Positions 11,776 through 24,302 of a DNA stretch of 64,000 nt are shown piece by piece (the first letter of the stretch is position 1; each line of letters starts with the position of its first letter). Under the pieces are notes generated by a model. That model did no database searches, was not told the DNA's origin, and saw only the letters and a list, made by a program, of their open reading frames with translations. The stretch is from contig OY755244.1 of the NCBI GenBank assembly GCA_963576725.1, positions 85,431,121 to 85,495,120 of the forward strand, in the 5' to 3' direction. Source of the stretch: Azorinus chamasolen. Lineage: Eukaryota > Mollusca > Bivalvia > Cardiida > Solecurtidae. The position numbers and the translations under genes were made by a program.

Positions 11776-12282
11776 CACACGGTAGATTATGTGTTAAATG
11801 CATTTCGGTACATCTCCCTAATTATAAACCAAGTTTTTTTTAGGGCTACAAAATATAGAAGAGATTATGTATTAAATATAGAGATCCGAGTGTTGAATGT
11901 AGCCAGGAAGATTGCAAAGCCCCGCTTTGTATACACCTTCGATATAAAAGTTGAGACGTAGCTTCTCAGAAACACATTTTCTCATCATTTCTTTCATTAT
12001 CACTACAGCTTCTTTCATCAGAAATTATATTCATTTAGTATAATGTTTCCTTGTGATATTATCAGAAAATGAAATATTTTTCAGAAGCTGATTGATAGTA
12101 AAATATCATTATACTTCGAATGTCATTAAGCCCTTCAGAGCCACGAAGACGGGTATGTGATATCATGTGCGAACAGTTTGGATCCAGATGAGACGTCGAG
12201 TAACTCGGTGTTTCATCAGGATAGAAACTGTTTGACACGGTGTATCTTTTTATAAAGAAATTGAACAAACACCAACTCTTAA

Positions 12283-12523
12283 CCCTTCGCTTGCTGAATT
12301 TTAAACACATTTCTCCTTCTTTACCCATGCCCTGTTATATAATTACATATATCTTCACTGTGTACACGTATTTCGCTGTGCAATCACTGCTGTGGAGTGC
12401 ACTGGTTGCACAATCAATTTGTAAATAGTGCAGACCCTGATAAGACAGCTCCTGCAGGAGCTGTCTCATCTGGGTCTTCACTATTTACAGGTACGTATAT
12501 TGACGCGAATAGCAAGCGAAGGG
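12283..12523 (+). mobile_element. TTAA-flanked MITE, family A (well preserved)
   Basis: This 241-bp element has ends CCCTTCGCTTGCT and AGCAAGCGAAGGG and TTAA on both sides (12279-12282, 12524-12527). The centre is a long dyad: GACAGCTCCTGCAGGAGCTG flanked by the AAATAGTG/CACTATTT arms. It lies directly against or within a family-H element starting near 12131 (GCCCTTCAGAGCC). The 62-residue frames here come from the repeat itself. Confidence 0.88.
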
Positions 12524-13143
12524 TTAAACTGGAAGCAGAGGGAAATGTGTCTAGTAGACGATAATGTTGGCACTAAAATGGATCAGGTTTGTTTGGATAA
12601 GATTTGGTATCATTGAATACGATCTTGACTGAGCTAAACCTGAAAAGCCTCCACATTATAATGATTTCATTTTGTTTCATCTTGATTGTCTTGCAAATAG
12701 AGCAATTTGTTATATTTTCACCACAGAGAATAACATTCGGATGGTTTTTGCCTTATTATTTCATATTTAATGACCGAAAACTGATTTACGTTGGGAGCTT
12801 GAAGCTCCGATAAATGATGAGACGATTATGATGAAGACGGTTTTTGCATGGTAACAAGAACATGATTTCGATTAAGTCCATACGCTACAAAACCGCGCAA
12901 GGAATCATAAACCCCCCTGTGCATGTCTCGGTTTAGTTATTATTCCTACCAACCGCGGTAAGATAGGGCAAGATATTCATTATGACGGTTGTATAAGTAT
13001 CATCAACTACTCCTCGAGTACATACAAGTGCTTCAATGAGGTAATTTTATATTTCTAAAGACAAATATATTGGTATGAAATCCACCAGAAATACTATTTA
13101 AATGAAAATGAGATTCAATCAAATTATCATTTTGACGTATTAA

Positions 13144-13350
13144 CCCTTTCGCTGCCAATGCCAGATCTGTGATTACCTATGCAAACAGTTTTGATCCAGA
13201 TGACACGCCGAGTAACTCGGCGTCTCATCAGGATCCAAACTGTTTGTTACTGTTTCTATGTTTTTGAAACAAAAATGAAGAAAATCAAAAGAATGAAAAT
13301 TTGTAGCAGACGACAAAGTTAGCAGACGAAAGAGTTTGGCAGCGAAAGGG
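13144..13350. mobile_element. TTAA-flanked MITE (family C, well preserved)
   Basis: The ends are CCCTTTCGCTGCC and GGCAGCGAAAGGG, with TTAA at 13140-13143 and 13351-13354. The core dyad is GACACGCCGAGTAACTCGGC followed by GTCTCATCAGGATCC. A second, truncated element of family I begins right after the shared TTAA (13355 onward). Confidence 0.85.
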
Positions 13351-13609
13351 TTAAGCTTCAGTCTGCTGTGGGCTAAGGTGTATTTTACCTAGTATGCAAA
13401 CAATGTTGGTCCAGATGAGATGCCGAGTAACGGTTTTGTTTGACATACTGACCGTGTTGTCGAAAAGAAATGCAGAATAAATCAGTTGTGGCAAATAAAG
13501 TCGATCACATCTTCTACCGAACAGAGTTGCTCAGCAAGCAAAAGTTTAATAGTAGTGGTTGAAACGGTTACAGAAATAAACCGACACACACTGGTGAAGT
13601 ATTTCTATA

Positions 13610-13926
13610 TACAGTGCTCCCTCCCTACAACGGCCCTCTCAATAACGATTCCCTCCTTACAACAACGCATGTAACTGTTTCCGGAACAACAAGGCTCCAG
13701 AAACAACGTTTTTCCATCGTATTTTCTTGATGCCTCCATCAAACCCTATGTTGTGACCACTCTTTAGAATCGTCACTTTGTGACTTTAGTTCTCGAAATA
13801 CACCTTATCTGGGATCTGCAAACAAGATAATTATGTTTGATTTTCCCTCCCTAAAACAACTCCCTCTGAACAACACATACGATCTTTGTATCCCAAAGGG
13901 TGTCGTTGTATAGAGGGAGTACTGTA
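13610..13926. mobile_element. TA-flanked MITE (mariner/Tc1 type), about 317 bp
   Basis: The inverted ends TACAGTGCTCCCTC and GAGGGAGTACTGTA begin and end on TA. Subterminal CTACAACG/GTCGTTGTA also pair. An internal segment (TGTGACCACTCTTTAGAATC) recurs as a dyad at 25.22-25.31 kb and in part at 61.2 kb. It is non-coding. Confidence 0.65.
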
Positions 13927-14244
13927 TTCAGTTATAACACATAAGATAGCATTTAATAATACTCGATAACCATGCTAACGAACGCAAAGCCAAACATTGC
14001 ATATCAAGATGAAGAATTATACATCAACAACTGAATCTGAAATCCATTAAGACTTCAATATAGCATTAGTACAGGTATGTAGTCTTAATTGTTTTGCACC
14101 GATGTCCCATTGAATTACATTAATTTCGGTCAAATAAGAAATGCTCCTTTATTAGCGAGTATACCCGAAATAAATGGAGCCACCCATCACTGTATATAAT
14201 CGCATTTTCATAATAATAGTATCTGAGTCGCATCAGCTTTCTTA

Positions 14245-14487
14245 CCCCTTCTCTTGCTGGATTTTAAAATACATTTCTCCTTCTTTACCCATGTCCTGTT
14301 GTTTAATTACATATATCTTCACTGTGTACAAGTATTTCGCTGTGCAATCACTGCTGTGGAGTGCACTGGTTGCACAATCAACTTGTAAATAATGCAGACC
14401 CAGATGAGACAGCTCCTGCAGGAGCTGTCTCATCTGGGTCTTCACTATTTACAGGTAGGTATATTGACGTGAATAGCAAGCGAAGGG
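14245..14487 (+). mobile_element. TTAA-type MITE, family A
   Basis: This copy ends AGCAAGCGAAGGG before TTAA at 14488. Its left end is mutated (TTACCCCTTCTCTTGC). The central dyad CAGCTCCTGCAGGAGCTG is perfect. A partial TTAA-type element (CTCTTTGGATGTGG... to ...GCAGCGAAAGAG) follows at 14492-14597. Confidence 0.8.
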
Positions 14488-15259
14488 TTAACTCTTTGGA
14501 TGTGGAACCCGCATATACTGACATTTGCAAATAGTGAAGACCCATATCAGAGGGCTGCTTGAAACTGTTTACATTGGCAGGCAGCGAAAGAGTGAAGGTG
14601 AAAAAATCATTAAATGAAATAAATCAGTATCAAGGCATAATATTATAAGTTAAAAAGTGTATCATGCTGGTTTATATAACTTACCTGTGTTTAAGGCCAT
14701 GGCACAAATACTTTATATATATAGTCAGGAATTAAAAACACCATTCCTTTCAAAACATACAATGGCCTTCTGAAATGTTGGTAAAATGTAACTAGAGATG
14801 AATAGATGTGACATTTCATCATAGCCAAATACGAAAAAACCAGTCCTGTCAATGATGGCCACGAGTTAATTGCAGTACAGCGTTTCCTGATCAGCATTCA
14901 AATAGCATTGTATGTATATTGACATCAGGGGTATTCGTTTTAGTTTTCACTATGATAAGTAAAGGCAATTTACTGTCGCTAATGGCTAAGTTTTTGACGT
15001 GCAACAACATCACTAACAAATTACGTAGGAGGCATCTGATAAACGTATAAAATTTACATTGAACTCCGATCGGTGATATAGGGAAAACGATTGATTTCAT
15101 TTTCATGTTTGTCTGATAAGAAAATGTGTACAAATTCGACGTTTTAACGCCTTGAAAGGGTTTGAACAATCTTGGTACAAATATAGAATAGAAGCCGGGA
15201 AAGTGTGCCTAATCATCGTTCAAGTCAACGTTGTCTCAAGAGGGTCTAATCTGTTTTAA

Positions 15260-15472
15260 CCCTTCTCTTGCTGAATTTTAAAATACATTACTCCTTCTTT
15301 ACCCATGCCCTGTTGTATAATTACATATATCTTCACTGTGTACAAGTATTTCGCTGTGCAATCACTGCTGTGGAGTGCACTGGTTGCACAATCAACTTGT
15401 AAATAGGAACTGTCTCATCTGGGTCTTCACTATTTACAGGTATGTATATTGACGTGAATAGCAAACGAAGGG
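15260..15472 (+). mobile_element. TTAA-type MITE, family A, with central deletion
   Basis: The ends are CCCTTCTCTTGCT and AGCAAACGAAGGG. One arm of the central dyad is missing: AAATAG is joined directly to GAACTGTCTCATC. Loss of one hairpin arm is the usual fate of long palindromes at replication. Confidence 0.78.
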
Positions 15473-15630
15473 TTTAAACGAACTGGAAGCACGTAGAATG
15501 CGGCAGATGAAATGTGTTCACCAGAATACGGTTTAATATTTAGGACTGGGATTCCGCATCGCATGAGACAATGTTTGTGTTGCAACAGTATATGTATTTA
15601 AACTATATTTAAGAAAATGTACATCCTATG

Positions 15631-15821
15631 TACAGTAGAACCTGTCTAAAACAGTCGTCAAAAGAGGTCTAATATAAGGCATGTGGTAGCGTAATGCAGG
15701 TCAAACGTAATGCAGAAAGCTATTATACGAGTTTTGTGCATGGCTTTTGCCCTGCAACCACCTGCTTTTAAGACGCATATATTCAATAGATGAATTGCCG
15801 CTGAAAACAGGTTCTACTGTA
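15631..15821. mobile_element. TA-flanked MITE, family F, 191 bp
   Basis: The ends TACAGTAGAACCTGT and ACAGGTTCTACTGTA are perfect inverted repeats starting and ending on TA, as expected for Tc1/mariner-type MITEs. Relatives lie at 20.0 and 42.0 kb, with eroded copies at 1.6, 39.6 and 58.7 kb. The two opposite 64-67-residue frames across it arise from the palindrome. Confidence 0.75.
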
Positions 15822-16082
15822 TATGAATGCTTTCCTTGTGAGGGATATGTAAACTGGGGATCCCATGTTGTGTCACATGTGTTTATAATGAATAATGTAC
15901 ACACGACGTTACGAAATATGGAGTCAATACCCTATCTGTAGACACAGATTCTAATCAATTTCAGCCAGAAAAAGAAACGTAATTGATAAGATAATTGTTG
16001 TCTAGACACCATACCCTACATGACTTATGTTATACCGATTAAGCAAATGAACAATACCAACGGGCATCAGTGATGTTTGTAA

Positions 16083-16298
16083 CCCTTTACTCCATATATA
16101 CGCCTTTCTACACCTTTGCAAACAGAGTAGATCAAGATCAGACGACTCCTGTATGAGCTCTGTTTGCTTATGTAATAACATAGATATTTTTACATTTTCT
16201 GTAAAGGTCACATATCCATGTGTCCATGTGCCATTATAACATATAATTAATATTCATGAATTCATTATTTCTCAATTGAGTATTCATGGAGTAAAGGG
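16083..16298. mobile_element. TTAA-type MITE (family D relative)
   Basis: It starts CCCTTTACTCCATATATACG and ends CATGGAGTAAAGGG before TTAA at 16299-16302. The core GCAAACAGAGTAGATCAAGA links it to family D. The left TSD is degenerate (TGTAA). Confidence 0.7.
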
Positions 16299-16539
16299 TT
16301 AATATCATTATCAGTATAAGGTTTTCTACTGCGTACCTTTTTAAATGAGTTTTGTTTTACACACAACAAGTTATCTGGAGCATCATACTCGTATACATTT
16401 GTATTCGGAAAATGAAATCTTAAATGAGTGTGTCCTTTTCCCCTTTAAGAATTTTAAGAGACGAAATGTGTTTTCTTTTTTTATATCAGAAATACACATG
16501 AAATATATATATGGACTATGTGTTCTTTAACTACAAACA

Positions 16540-17375
16540 TGCTATACCTTGTGTAAGATGTTGTATTGTATTTAACGATATAGCTTGACAGTGTAATGCT
16601 TAACAACACTATGCCTATGATAATATTAATTCTGTATTTGGCAGAAAAGGGTTCAGCTAATACCCGTATTGCTGTGTTACCTTAACCTGCTAACTGTGTA
16701 TCTTTATTCTACTGCCAATAGACGTGGCATAATCCATGCCCGGTTTTTACAGGAGATACCTTCCTTGGATCTACTGACGCAACACAGGGTGACATTAAAG
16801 CAAAATTATATATGACATGCTAGCAAAATGGCCAGTTGCATTTAAATTGGTTACATGAGCAGAGTTGTATCCCTGCCTTTTTTCTGCATTAGAATCTGGT
16901 TAAATTTATAAACTGCTTTATTTTATGTATTACCATAACGGGTAGTCGGTGAAATGAATTTTATAACCCTTTATAACTAATAGTTTGCTTTATTCTGTCA
17001 TAAATGTATGCATGACGGAAAATGTAGTTCATTGATATCTTAAAATGCATAGACATAGAGTATTAAAAGCTGCTTAAAGTCAATAAACGATATCAGATGT
17101 TCTGAACTTCAAGTTAAATGTTTAAAAATGATTTATTATGTTCAATATTGTGTAACATAAATAAGTCTTCAGCAAAGATGAAGTGTTATCGCAAAAGGAA
17201 AAATTATATTTTCGAAGAAAATAGATGTTGCTTGGATGAATAATAAATATCAAATGGACAACCATATTTGTTTAACCTGCAAACAGATTCATCAGACAAA
17301 TTGGATACATGCATTGTAAAGTAAGCTATATATCCGTCAAGAAAACAGATGCAAGTTTTGAGATTGCTATGTTAA
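16540..17375. other. No supported gene
   Basis: AT-rich sequence with no long frame, recognisable RNA gene or clear repeat boundary. A family-J fragment (CCCATTCCCTCATATTGACG) begins at the right edge near 17376. Confidence 0.4.
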
Positions 17376-17834
17376 CCCATTCCCTCATATTGACGACTTT
17401 TGACTACTCTGTAAAAATAATCTGACACTCGTTTTCATTTTAGAAATTGTTTTCTTAAACTCGTCCAGAAAAAAGTCATTAACGAGCCTTTAACGTTATT
17501 TCCTGGACTCGTTTAAGAAAAGTTTATATTAAATGAGAGCTCGTGACAGGTCCTATTATGTGCGTTGCATAGTATAAAACAACGTGTGGGATCAAAGTCA
17601 CTATGATGTCCTTCAGTTCACTTCTTCAAAGTGAAAAGTGACAATATAGGCCTATACCCGGTGTATCTCATGTACTCCATTGTAAAAGGCAACGAATGTT
17701 AACAACACCATTCTCTCACCCCTCAGTTTAATTCTTTTCAATGACCATCCAGTAGCAATGAACACCGAGTACACCGTTAAAACGGAGCAAATGTTTTGGA
17801 CATCAGACGGGTAGTGTACATTTGCCCTTATTAA

Positions 17835-18072
17835 CCCTTTACCCAATGGACACTTAGTAAAATTATGACATTATCAATATTTATTAGCTGAAGTTGTATA
17901 ATGGTTTAATAGTTTTATAATTGTTTTATGATCAATAGAATGTTTTGCCAAGGTAGACACTTTCATAAGCAAACATAACAAGAGTCTGATTAGGTGGCGT
18001 CTACTGGAACCGTCAGATCTGGGTCTACTCTGTTTGCAAAGGTGTGAAAAGGCGTTGATATAAGGCAAACGA
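17835..18072. mobile_element. TTAA-type MITE (family D relative, eroded right end)
   Basis: It begins CCCTTTACCCAATGGAC after TTAA at 17831-17834. The interior carries GATCTGGGTCTACTCTG, TTTGCAAAGGTGTG and AAAAGGCGTTGATAT, the reverse of the family-D left end. A degenerate TTAA follows at 18073. Confidence 0.55.
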
Positions 18073-18639
18073 TTAAGTGTGTATTTATCCATTTGCTTGT
18101 CTTTGACTCTGTTGTGTAATCTTTGAGAGTAATCATTGTTCCTCACGATTGAGTATTTTTCTTGGAATTTCATTACAATGATGACTTTTGAATGCGGGTT
18201 CACCTCCCTTCAGAATTTTTAATTTCGTAGAAATGATTCAAAATCTTCAACAAGTATGTTAGTCATCATTTGAGGGACGAAACTGTCGTATTTTATGAAA
18301 ACTGTGTTAAGAACTCGTCGACAATAGCAATATTCCATAATGTCACTATTTACAAACCGAAAGGGATAAAGAACGGAAACCTAATGGACAACGGACATGC
18401 AGAGCTTTTTGTTCGAATCACAGCGGAGGATCCCTAATTCCCAAGCTGTATTAGAAATAGTAGAAATGACACACTGCTTATCTTTTAGCCTGCAACATAT
18501 GCAGATGAGTGATACATATGCAAACAGTTTAGATCCAGATGAGATGCCAGTGTCCACACTGTTTGATACTCTGGCCGTATTGTTGAAAAGAAATGTAACA
18601 TAAATCAACTGCAACAATTGAAATCGATGGCATCAAAAG

Positions 18640-20005
18640 TTTACTGAGTTTAAAACATATTTTATTGCCAATATTTTTACATAGTCATCATATATTACAA
18701 AACGAAAAGACGAATTTCATGCACATACATATCAGCTAAAGGGTTTGGCCACATCTTTAAAGTTCTGGCAACAGTTATTAAAACACTTCTCTTAAAACGT
18801 TTACTCAGTAGTCTAAATGTTATTAAATGTTTGCCCGTATGTGTATCACTGCGTAGTTAACAACCATCGTCAGGCGCTATTTGAAGTTAATACTGGTAAA
18901 CTGTTTCAGTTTGGATTCAACTCGATGTCCCTATCAAGATGCAAAATGTTTGACTAATTATAGGCTAATTATATATTTAAAATGCAATGCAAGAATGTCT
19001 GTTTCGTCATCTGAATTGGAAGACATATTTTATCAATTAAATATTTGCTCTGTACGCTAATGGTTCTATCCGATCTAATGGTATATTTGTCACGTGGCTA
19101 ACGCGATATATTCCTAATGCCTGCAATAGTACAATTATCCTAACAGTCATACAGCAAAAAGAAATATCACTTAGCGTCCTCATGGGTATACAAATGCACA
19201 CTTCTTAATTAACCCATTCACCTAAATGCAATTCTCGTGTTTCAATTTATTTAGCACACAGAACATTTTACTTTGTAAAAATGCCATCTACATTAACCCT
19301 TACCAGGTTGTAAAAACTAATCTGATCATTTGCAAATTTTGAAAATCCATTGACCAAATGACACTCATCTAGATCCAGGCTATTTGCAAATGTAAATCAG
19401 GTCTGAAATATCTAATACAGGGTGACAAACTAATTACTGCAATGTTACCATGAATGCCACGGAATAGGATTACCTGACCGTTATAACCAAGGTTCAGCTC
19501 AAAACTGCACTTTAATAGGCGAATTCGTGTCGACTTTGCAAACAGGATTGAGATAACAAGTAAGACAACATATCGCCCGAACTATTCGACATCTAAACTT
19601 TTTCTGCATTAATCGTCAGATTAAAACTAACGACACCAACGACTGTAAATGCGATTAATTTTATAATGGCATATGAACGCTTGAACTTTTGGCCATGGCA
19701 GAATTAGATCTATATTATCATTCAATAAGCAAAAAGGAGCAGACCATGATCAGATAGCTTCTACAGGAGTCGTTTAGTTTGTTTCTACTCTTGTTGCAAA
19801 TACCTAGTAGTATTGAAGGTATATAGAAATGAAAAACCATTTTACAATTTGAGGAAGACCGTTGTTTTGTAATACGAAAGTCTTGTAAGTTTTTTTATAA
19901 AGAAATCATATCAGTTTTCGATATATGAGTGTTATGTTCAATATTCACTGGCTACAGTGGTCGGCTAGATAAACAATCATAAACAGTTTAACAATTTAAC
20001 AATAA
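18640..20005. other. No supported gene; MITE debris
   Basis: Scattered fragments of TTAA-type MITEs are visible, for example TTAACCCTTACCAGG at 19295. Frames are short and without recognisable domains. Confidence 0.4.
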
Positions 20006-20010
20006 AAAGT

Positions 20011-20208
20011 AGGCTAGAACCTGTCTTAAGCTACCATCAAATAGAGGTCTAATAATGGGTCTGTAGCGCGGCTTAAGGCAGGTCAAAAGTAATGCAGAAA
20101 GCTCTCATAGGAGCTTTCTGTATTACTTTTGACCTGCCTTAAGCAACAACTATTTTTTAAGACTCCTATGTTCAATAAATGAATAGCCGCTTAAGACATG
20201 TTCTACTG
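20011..20208. mobile_element. TA-type MITE, family F
   Basis: The left end GCTAGAACCTGTCTTAAGC pairs with GCTTAAGACATGTTCTACTG. The centre is a near-perfect dyad (GCAGAAAGCTCTCATAGGAG, then CTTTCTGTATTAC) flanked by the inverted pair CTTAAGGCAGGTC/GACCTGCCTTAAG. Confidence 0.7.
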
Positions 20209-20215
20209 CATATCG

Positions 20216-21028
20216 ATCATGTAAGCGTATCTACATGTACGTACCCGCATACATGTGATACAACTAATAACACTTGTTACAATGTGTTTCATTATGTCAT
20301 ATACTATAGTTATATTTCTAAAAGAATAGATTAAGATAAACATATCATATGAATGGACCTACGAGCGTAAGATCTGAACGGGTTATTGTTGAATAAATGG
20401 GTTAATCCAATATTCCATATATATCCATTACATCTTACAATGGCGATATCTTCCATTTGTGACATGTACGTACACTACGTTGGAAAGTGTCTAAACAATG
20501 TGAATAGTTTCAGAACTTGTTTTATGTCGTAATTACAGTCCCAGTTTCAACAGATAATTGTACAGATAACACAGAACTACAAAATTAGTTTAATAATCAT
20601 CATCTGAGTACACGGTTTCAAGTTTAACTTTAAACCTTTATTATTCTCATATGTTTTCAATATTTCACTTATTTTTCAGCGAGTAAGTATAACCGGCAGA
20701 CTTTCCCAGAAACTATATACATACAAATTTGTAGCCAATTATTCATTATCTGCAATAAGCTGATTAATCATAATCAATAAATATTCAACAACAACTTGAT
20801 CACTTACACTGTTCGACCTGCAGACCGATTTGTCAGACAAAATCGGCTACAAGTACTGCATGATAAATTGACAACGTATAGAAAGGCATTAGATATGCTA
20901 ATGTGTAACATCTTCGTCTTACTGCTTCCCGTCGATATGTCTATCTTGCCCTGGAACAAATTAATTTAAAGGGTTTTCAGAATTCATCTGTTCCTATTCT
21001 AAGGGGGTTATTGTTAATTTATGGCATT
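20216..21028. other. No supported gene
   Basis: AT-rich sequence. No frame above 60 codons, no repeat boundary and no RNA gene could be supported. Confidence 0.4.
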
Positions 21029-21032
21029 TTAA

Positions 21033-21195
21033 CCCTTATCATGTTAAGTGCGGCATTTACAAACAGTTTGGATCTAGATCTCGGCGTCTCCTCAGGATTC
21101 AAGCTGTTTGAAACTGTTTGAAACCCTTGTACGAATCAAAAATAAGTATTTAATGCAACAGATCATAGTACGTATTAGTTTCAGCACAATAAGGG
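21033..21195. mobile_element. TTAA-flanked MITE (family E, internally deleted)
   Basis: The ends are CCCTTATCATG and AATAAGGG, with TTAA at 21029-21032 and 21196-21199. The core is reduced to GGATCTAGATCTCGGCGTCT. At 163 bp it is shorter than the 207-bp relative at 11.07 kb. Confidence 0.75.
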
Positions 21196-21488
21196 TTAAA
21201 TACTATTAACAAAGACAGGCGCATCACCATATATTATGTCCCGCATGTAAGTTCCCTCTTACGATATGATTTATATACAGAATTAGTTTGCAGACTTAAC
21301 AGAATTTGTAAAGTAAACATATGTCTTACAAATTGCATTGTTCTTCGTACACTTTGCTTTGTAAGACTATTTATTTCACGCGTTTCGCTGGTATAGCGTG
21401 AAATATATGTCTTAAGCGGAACGTTTCATCAGCCGTGTTTGAAAAGCGGCGTACAGAGTTCACAGTTGGTGGATTTTGCACGAGAGTG

Positions 21489-21490
21489 CC

Positions 21491-21521
<31 letters not shown>

Positions 21522-21630
21522 GGCATATGTACAGGGTATGTACAGTGGGTAGCTCATTCTACCAGACGATACTGTCAAGCAAACATAGCATTAATCGCTA
21601 TTATTATTATTATTATTTTTATTATTGTTA

Positions 21631-21673
<43 letters not shown>

Positions 21674-21676
21674 TAT
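21489..21676. repeat. Microsatellites (TG)n and (ATT)n
   Basis: A (TG)n tract of about 30 bp starts at 21489. A long (TTA)n/(ATT)n tract runs from 21598 to about 21676 with few interruptions. The overlapping 94-95-residue frames are tracts of V/C, I or Y made by these repeats and are not genes. Confidence 0.85.
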
Positions 21677-22512
21677 ATTTTATTGTGTTATTTGTTCTGT
21701 AAGTGTAGAACAGACGTAACAAATACTAGTATGCCATCATTATATAGCTTTATACACATGTAGCTAATGTTACGTTGTTATACATACACCGACTTTAAAT
21801 GAAGTTTGTATAGTATTGTATCGTTATAATATGTAAAGTATTGTAATGTAAAGTAAAATCAATGCATTTATTGAGAACTTGTTTATGCACATTTAAGCAC
21901 TCAGCAGCTCCAAAAGTACCAATAGTTCGAATTAACGAAGTTGTACCATATTGCAATTCAAAAACTGGTATTTGGAATTAAAAACGCCCTCCTCGAAGAA
22001 ATGTGCTAAACACGTTTGAGTTTCATCACCGAAATCTCCGGAAAACGTCTCGCAGGTCTTACTGCAATCGGTGAATGCCTTTACAGACAATTTGGATCCA
22101 GATGAGATGCCGAATTTCTAGGTATCGCATCTGGATCTAAGCTGTTAGCAAATGCCAAATATGACGCGCCTGACATGAAAAGGGTTAGAATGAAACACGT
22201 ATAAGCTTTAGCAAAATAATGCAATACATATAGTATTCAATACTGTATTTGTTTCGTATTGAGGGTTTTGTTTGAAAATGGTCACCATCGAAATCCCCAG
22301 TGGATATTCATTATTGCTATGTTTGAGGAGTCAAACGGTCATTAAATTCATTTGAAATTAATTCTAATAATTATTTAAATAAAACTGAGGTGGAATATAT
22401 CTTAAGCTATTAGTGCCCACTGTCCGTTGTGAAGGACTTAGGCAAACAGTGTAGACCCAGATCATAGCCGCCAAATATCGTGTATGCCGTGCCCCTTCCA
22501 CATGATAAATGA

Positions 22513-22757
22513 ATGAGCCCTCTACTCCATAAATACACCTTTCTACTTCTTTTCACTCAGAGTAGACCCAGATCAGACAACCCCTATATGAACCGTCTGA
22601 TCAGTGTCGTTTGTTATAGAGGTGATATATAGCTAGGTGTTCTTATGTTATAGATTTGATTCTACAATTTCTGTCACGGTCAAAACTTCATGTGTCTATT
22701 TAATTTTATAGCAATCAATCTAATTGATATTCATGATGATATGGGAATAAATGGATT
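22513..22757. mobile_element. TTAA-type MITE (family D relative, degenerate)
   Basis: CCCTCTACTCCATAAATACA resembles the left end of the 16.08-kb element. AGAGTAGACCCAGATCAGAC, then ACCGTCTGATCAGTG, form the central dyad. The right end is ATGGATTAA. Both termini are mutated. Confidence 0.5.
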
Positions 22758-23087
22758 AATGTGTTGGCTTTCAGAAAATGTAAATATGTATGCTAATCAA
22801 AGTTCATAGCGAATTATTGATGAATTTGTAATTCACTTTCTACTCGTGATAACGGCTAATATCATACATAACACAGCTGGACATAATATGAAATTAACTC
22901 ACCTTAATGGCATATCATTTACTTCTTAAAGAAAAGAATAATTCATGCTAAAAGAACAACAACACACTGCATGACAATTAGACCAGCATTACAGATCAAT
23001 TAAAAACATTCATGCAAATTAACAGATTACATAATATCAGAATCTAAAGCCCGGGTTTAACCTGCACAAGGCCATTGATGGAGTAGT

Positions 23088-23701
23088 ATTTATTAATGAA
23101 CAAGTAGTAAAGTCTAAGCCACATACAAGACGCAACCACCACTAAAACATGGATAGATAGCAAGACACACACACCTGTACATCCAAACACACGCACATAC
23201 ATGAGATGAACACAGAAAACACCAACAAACACACAAGGACTAGAGATAAACATTCCACACATGAACAAAATCACAAGTACAAAGACACAAGACAAACAAA
23301 AGCAAGGGTGACAAAGAGAGTACCGCCTTGACACGGTCAGTAGCAAAATCACCACTGGGGGTTTAAACCGGTTTACGGACATCCTAACCTCAAACCTCTC
23401 TCAAAGTCACCCTATCTTTACAAGTAGTGTAAATAAAGGTATCCCCGCCGGACTTTTACTTTTACCCACAACATAGAAGACGGTAAACAAATGACATTAT
23501 GTAAAACATAGCATAATAACTGTGAAAATCCGTCAAATATGTATTCAATGGCTTTGCTGATGTCAGAGCACCTGCAGGGAAGCCGTTAAGGGCACGACAG
23601 GAAAAAAGTAATACACGAGTCTGGTAAACTCATCCCGTATCTGAGTTTGAGAGTATACCATCATAGAAAGCTACCCTCGGCCTGTCATCGCGCAAGCAAA
23701 A
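23088..23701 (-). mobile_element. Naiad-type 3' fragment, inverted
   Basis: Reading on the minus strand, this copies the last codons of the RT frame (GCTTGCGCGATGACAGGCCG) and nearly the whole 3' UTR of the array at 25.5-36.3 kb. It includes the AAACCGGTTT palindrome and the ACCG...GGCGGTAC hairpin (GACACGG here). The 3' end is slightly rearranged by a short deletion. It lies in opposite orientation to the main array, about 1.8 kb upstream. The 112-residue minus-strand frame inside it is UTR, not a gene. Confidence 0.85.
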
Positions 23702-24240
23702 CCCTTTTCTTGATAGAAACGCTTTTTCACGCCTTTGCAAACAGAGTAGACCCAGATCAGACGGCCCCTATAGGTACTCTGGGTTTACTCTGTTTGCTTG
23801 TGAAATACTAATGATATCATTATTTCTTACATGAATATCAACAGGGAAAGGATGAAAGGAAAACTGCCATTAAATATATTTCTCCCAGTTGAATTGTGAT
23901 CACCTGTTCCCTACTGCCATCGCATAATTTTCAACCTCTCGTGATTATCAGAATGTTCTTAATCATTTCTTGTTCTTAATCCCGCATTGGTTCAATGATT
24001 CAAGAATGCATCTAAATGGGAAAATAAAACCCTTCACGTATCATGGTATTTGATCTCATTTGTTGCACAACAGAACAGACAACTTTCTTTAATAATTTAA
24101 CTTTTTTCGCCTTTGCAAACAGAGTAGAACCAGATCAGAGGGCTTCTGTAGCAGGCGTCTAATCAGGGTTAACTCTGTTTGCTTATGACGTAATACAGAT
24201 CTGACCCTACGGTTTCTGACACGATAAAACATCTCGAGGG

Positions 24241-24302
24241 CTTGGTGCAAAACTATTGTAACTCCTTCACTTTGTGAAGGAATTACAATAGTTTTGCACC
24301 AA
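24241..24302. repeat. Near-perfect 62-nt palindrome
   Basis: TTGGTGCAAAACTATTGTAA (24241) is followed after CTCCTTCAC/GTGAAGGA by TTACAATAGTTTTGCACCAA. It would form a hairpin of about 29 bp with a very small loop. It interrupts a family-D MITE, whose core (GCAAACAGAGTAGAACC) lies at 24.115 kb and whose right end lies near 24.37 kb. Confidence 0.8.

Noticed and set aside
21435..21763. Two overlapping 94-95-residue ORFs
   Set aside because: They are made of poly-Ile, poly-Tyr and Cys-Val runs from the (TTA)n and (TG)n microsatellites.
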